Source of the DNA: Spirochaetaceae bacterium
GTDB lineage: Bacteria; Spirochaetota; Spirochaetia; B11-G9
Length of the DNA: 8,236 nucleotides
Reading direction: 5' to 3'
NCBI GenBank assembly: GCA_030633365.1
Contig: DAOVSY010000121.1
Location: 1 to 8,236 of the forward strand
A program made the position numbers and the translations under genes. Numbering within the stretch: position 1 is the first letter of the stretch; every line of letters begins with the position of its first letter. Shown piece after piece: positions 5,179 through 8,236 of this stretch. The notes under the pieces were generated by a model. It saw nothing but the letters and a program-made list of their open reading frames with translations. It searched no databases and was not told where the DNA came from.

Positions 5179-7587
5179 ATGGAAACAGGAAAAGGGTTCA
5201 TACTTACAAGGGCAGCCTATGACAGTAGAGGTAGATGCACACTAAAATATATTGGTAGATCCAAAACAGGGACATTTCATATTATTATCAATTCCCACAA
5301 ACCCTTATTTTTTGTAAATCGTAATTCAGAAATTCCGGACCTTCCAGGTATGGACAGACGCCAGGTAGAACTTCAATCCTTTTCAGATAAAGATGTTGAT
5401 GCCCTCTATTTTGAATCATTAAATTATTACTATGAAGGAAAAAGAGCTCTTCAGAACAAACAGATTCAGATGTTTGAATCTGATATAAGACCAGCAGATA
5501 GATATCTAATGGAAAGATTTATCAATGGAAGTGTTGAGATTATTGGGCAAAAAGGGTTAGAAGGAGATAATACTATATGGACAAATCCACAACTTAAACC
5601 CTGTAAATTTGTCCCTGAATTAAAATGGTTGTCAATTGATATTGAGACCGAACCAATAAAACAGTTTGGGAATGACGGCCTTCTTTATTCAATTGCGGCT
5701 CATGGAACATTTAATGGCGATGATATAAAAAAAGTATTTGTACTGGATATAAATAACAAAAATAAATTAAATACAGTTGTTCCTGGAATAAAAGAAGCTG
5801 AAATTGAATATCAATCCAATCAAAAAAAACTTATAATTTCATTTTTGAAATTTGTAAAAGAGTGGGATCCGGATCTAATAATTGGTTGGCATGTTATTGG
5901 ATTTGATATAAAATTTTTAGCTGATAAATGTAATACTTTTCATATTCCATTTGCATTAGGCCGGGGAACAAAAAATACAACAGTCAATGAGAGACGAAGT
6001 GGTATGTTCTCTGCTGAAATTGAAGGAAGAGTTGTAATAGATGGACCTCAAACACTTCGCTCTGCATTTTTTAAGTATGACGATTATAAACTTGAAACTG
6101 TAGCAATGGAAGTTTTGGGAAGAGGTAAGGATATTGCCCCGGAAGAGGATAAACTAAAAGAAATTATTTGGAGATTTAATAATGATAAACCAGCTCTTGC
6201 AAAGTACAATCTTGAAGACTGTATACTTGTCTCTGAAATATATAAGACAACTGGTTTAATTGAGCAGTTAAAAACCAGGAGCTTAATTACAGGTCTGACA
6301 ATGGACAGGGTGAATATGTCTGTGGCATCTTTTGATCACCTAATGCTGCCTGCGATTCATAGAAAAGGGAAAGTGGCATATGATACAGATGATGTTATTC
6401 CTGGAGGACATGCTGCAGGGGGTCATGTCTTTACATCTAAACCAGGCCTATATCACCATGTTATAGTTCTGGATTTTAAAAGTTTGTATCCTACAATTAT
6501 TAGAACATTTTTTATTGATCCACTTTCTCTAAATATGGCACTTAGCAAAACTCTTTATAATACTCCTCATAAATTAGAGGATAAAGTTGTACAAAAAATA
6601 GATTCAGATATAATACAAACTCCTTCAGGGCACAAATTTTCCAGTTCTAATCATATACTTCCGGAATTCCTTACAGAAATGATGAAGCAGAGAGAACTTG
6701 CAAAGCAGGATAATAATTCAAATTTATCCCAGGCAATAAAAATTCTAATGAACAGTATTTATGGTGTAATGGGAACAACCGGCTGTAGATTCTATCATCC
6801 TGATCTTCCATCTGCTATTACTGGAACTGGTCAGTGGATACTAAAAACTACAGCATCTTTTTTAAGAGAAAAAGGTTACAACGTTATATATGGAGATACA
6901 GATTCTGTTTTTGTATGCCTAAAAGACAATGAATTTGTAAACCCTGCAAGTTCGGGACAAAAAATGCAGGACTGGGTTAATGAGTACTTTTCAAATAAAA
7001 TTAAGGATGATTTCAAAGTAGAATCAAAACTGGAAATGGAATTTGAAATATACTATCCAAAATTTTTTCTTCCTGCTATGCGATCTACAAAAGAAGGAGC
7101 AAGAAAAAGGTATGCAGGCTATCAGGAAAATGGAGAAATAGATTTCAAAGGCCTTGAGGTTGTTAGGTCAGACTGGACAGAACTTGCAAAAAACTTCCAG
7201 TCTGAACTTTTTGACAGGTTTTTTAAAGAACTCGAACTAATTGATTGGATAAAAGATTTTATAGAAAAATTAAAAAATGGAAAACTGGATAATTTATTAA
7301 TATATAAAAAAAAGCTAACCAAAAAAACTGTGGAATATACAAAAATAACACCGCCCCATATTAAAGCGGCAAGACTTGAAGATCCTGGTAATGAAAAAAA
7401 CCTGAGAGAGATTAGGTATATTATTACACCCACGGGACCAGTTCCTGCTAGCTTGAATCCAACAGATATTGATTACAATCACTATATTGAAAAACAGATA
7501 AAACCCCTGGCAGATGGAGTACTTTTTGCGATTGATATAAGCTTTGATGAAATTATCGAGGGTAGACAGCTGGATCTGTTTTCGTAA
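5179..7587 (+). CDS. polB: DNA polymerase II (family B), PolB
   Basis: An 802-residue DNA-dependent DNA polymerase with 3'-5' proofreading, close in length and order of motifs to E. coli Pol II (783 residues), an SOS-associated repair and translesion enzyme. The start METGKGFILTR aligns with the E. coli GFILTR beginning, and a stop codon lies in frame just upstream (5170-5172). Exonuclease motifs: Exo I SIDIET (Asp154, Glu156), Exo II GWHVIGFD (Asp243) and Exo III YNLEDC (Asp347). Polymerase motifs: A DFKSLYPTI (Asp432), B KILMNSIYG (Lys521, Tyr528) and C YGDTDS (Asp573, Asp575); KRYAG (643-647) follows. All catalytic carboxylates are present, so both activities are expected. The usual Exo II Asn is His238 here. 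The C-terminus QLDLFS (797-802) is a canonical sliding-clamp-binding motif. The gene follows the adenosyltransferase by 55 bases and may be co-transcribed or have its own leaderless promoter. I saw no LexA-type operator, but the LexA box of this organism is unknown. Confidence 0.97.
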   Translation: METGKGFILTRAAYDSRGRCTLKYIGRSKTGTFHIIINSHKPLFFVNRNSEIPDLPGMDRRQVELQSFSDKDVDALYFESLNYYYEGKRALQNKQIQMFESDIRPADRYLMERFINGSVEIIGQKGLEGDNTIWTNPQLKPCKFVPELKWLSIDIETEPIKQFGNDGLLYSIAAHGTFNGDDIKKVFVLDINNKNKLNTVVPGIKEAEIEYQSNQKKLIISFLKFVKEWDPDLIIGWHVIGFDIKFLADKCNTFHIPFALGRGTKNTTVNERRSGMFSAEIEGRVVIDGPQTLRSAFFKYDDYKLETVAMEVLGRGKDIAPEEDKLKEIIWRFNNDKPALAKYNLEDCILVSEIYKTTGLIEQLKTRSLITGLTMDRVNMSVASFDHLMLPAIHRKGKVAYDTDDVIPGGHAAGGHVFTSKPGLYHHVIVLDFKSLYPTIIRTFFIDPLSLNMALSKTLYNTPHKLEDKVVQKIDSDIIQTPSGHKFSSSNHILPEFLTEMMKQRELAKQDNNSNLSQAIKILMNSIYGVMGTTGCRFYHPDLPSAITGTGQWILKTTASFLREKGYNVIYGDTDSVFVCLKDNEFVNPASSGQKMQDWVNEYFSNKIKDDFKVESKLEMEFEIYYPKFFLPAMRSTKEGARKRYAGYQENGEIDFKGLEVVRSDWTELAKNFQSELFDRFFKELELIDWIKDFIEKLKNGKLDNLLIYKKKLTKKTVEYTKITPPHIKAARLEDPGNEKNLREIRYIITPTGPVPASLNPTDIDYNHYIEKQIKPLADGVLFAIDISFDEIIEGRQLDLFS

Positions 7588-7590
7588 GAG

Positions 7591-8236
7591 CTATACCTTT
7601 ACTGTTCTCCATGACCCTCTTTTAGTATAAATTATAAACAAAAAACCACGAATAAGAAAATCAAAGCACATAGCAAACCACACACCGGAAAGACCATAAC
7701 CTAACTTAATAGCCAGAATCCAGGAAAGAGGAAGCCTGATTACAAACCTGGACAGGATCATCATTTTCATTGTGAATGCTGTGTCTCCAGCTCCCTGGAG
7801 TCCACCCCTAAGAACCATTGCAGGTGCAAGGAAAACAACCATTAAAGCATAAATCCTTAAAGGAACCTTAGTCAAAACTATTATATCAATTGAGGATGTA
7901 AACAAAGATGTAAGATATTCAGGGAAAAGAAAATATATAAACGAAATAAATGTCATTACAAGCCCGCAGTAAAATGTTCCAATCCACATAATCCTCTTAG
8001 CTCCATCCGGATCGGAAGCACCTAGGTGCTGTCCTGTTAGAGAAGCAGTAGCAATGGCAAAACCAAAACCCGGCATAAAAGAAAGAGAAGCAAGACGCAT
8101 AACAATATGAAAAGATGCAATTGCAATATTACCCATAGGATTAACAGAAATAGCCATAACCAGAAGCTGGCTGAAAGACATAGCAAACCGTTCAATCATA
8201 GAAGGAATGCCAATTTTTATAATTCTAACAAAATGG
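7591..8236 (-). CDS. MATE-family multidrug/Na+ antiporter, C-terminal half (5' end beyond window)
   Basis: 214 codons are visible and the frame stays open to the right edge, so the Met at 8199 is internal and the true start lies outside. The visible part starts FVRIIKIGIPSMIERFAMSF, typical of the start of the second MATE lobe, and contains about six hydrophobic segments, equal to the C-terminal half of a 12-helix transporter. Family features are LTGQHLGASDPDGA, the segment EYLTSLFTSS, GGLQGAGDTAFTM, and RFVIRLPLSW followed by LGYGLSGVW. MATE proteins export cationic drugs and metabolites across the inner membrane, driven by Na+ or H+; the substrate cannot be read from this fragment. Its TAG (7591-7593) lies only 3 bases from the polymerase stop, so the two genes converge with no room for a terminator between them; any terminator must lie inside one of the coding regions. 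Confidence 0.93.
   Translation of the reverse strand, partial: HFVRIIKIGIPSMIERFAMSFSQLLVMAISVNPMGNIAIASFHIVMRLASLSFMPGFGFAIATASLTGQHLGASDPDGAKRIMWIGTFYCGLVMTFISFIYFLFPEYLTSLFTSSIDIIVLTKVPLRIYALMVVFLAPAMVLRGGLQGAGDTAFTMKMMILSRFVIRLPLSWILAIKLGYGLSGVWFAMCFDFLIRGFLFIIYTKRGSWRTVKV

Noticed and set aside
7122..7433. Minus-strand hydrophobic open frame of 103 codons
   Set aside because: It is antisense to the conserved C-terminal part of Pol II; the apparent hydrophobicity comes from reading Lys- and Glu-rich codons backwards.
7588..7590. Bidirectional terminator between polB and the MATE gene
   Set aside because: Only three bases separate the stop codons and I found no clear hairpin plus T-run around them.
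8197..8199. ATG at 8199 as the start of a 202-residue MATE-like gene
   Set aside because: The frame stays open to the window edge with typical MATE sequence (FVRIIKIGIPS) upstream, so this Met is internal and the gene is simply cut.

Overview
The window is AT-rich, dense bacterial DNA (about one third G+C by eye) with six protein genes, no RNA genes, no transposase and no CRISPR array. No stretch without a gene exceeds 140 bases. A lipoprotein signal peptide, E. coli-like -35/-10 promoters, Shine-Dalgarno sites on some genes and a bacterial Pol II suggest a diderm bacterium. Spirochaetota or a deltaproteobacterial lineage are my best guesses, but nothing here fixes the phylum.

Left part (1-4468), all on the minus strand. 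A large soluble histidine kinase (1418-4468) is followed 10 bases later by a small SET-domain protein methyltransferase (799-1407). The Shine-Dalgarno of the SET gene overlaps the stop codon of the kinase gene, so the two are almost certainly one translationally coupled operon. The kinase carries an unusual sensor: four tandem copies of an alpha/beta domain of about 140 residues, the first three headed by a CPV...KPEWT motif with one cysteine each. The operon ends in a near-perfect 46-bp palindrome (766-811) that supplies the SET stop codon, may act as a terminator and looks like a dispersed intergenic repeat. Beyond it lies a lipoprotein gene, cut by the window edge, whose mature part resembles the CYTH/triphosphate-tunnel fold.

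Right part (4469-8236). A 136-bp divergent promoter region separates the kinase from a corrinoid adenosyltransferase gene (cobO/btuR type, 4605-5123). After 55 bases comes a complete family B DNA polymerase of the Pol II (PolB) type, with intact exonuclease and polymerase motifs and a C-terminal clamp-binding motif. Its stop codon lies 3 bases from that of a convergent MATE-family transporter gene, which runs off the right edge.

The adenosyltransferase, polymerase and transporter are recognisable housekeeping or accessory genes with no evident shared pathway. The most novel candidate is the multi-repeat kinase plus SET methyltransferase pair: a signalling kinase with no response regulator beside it, linked instead to a protein lysine methyltransferase-like enzyme.
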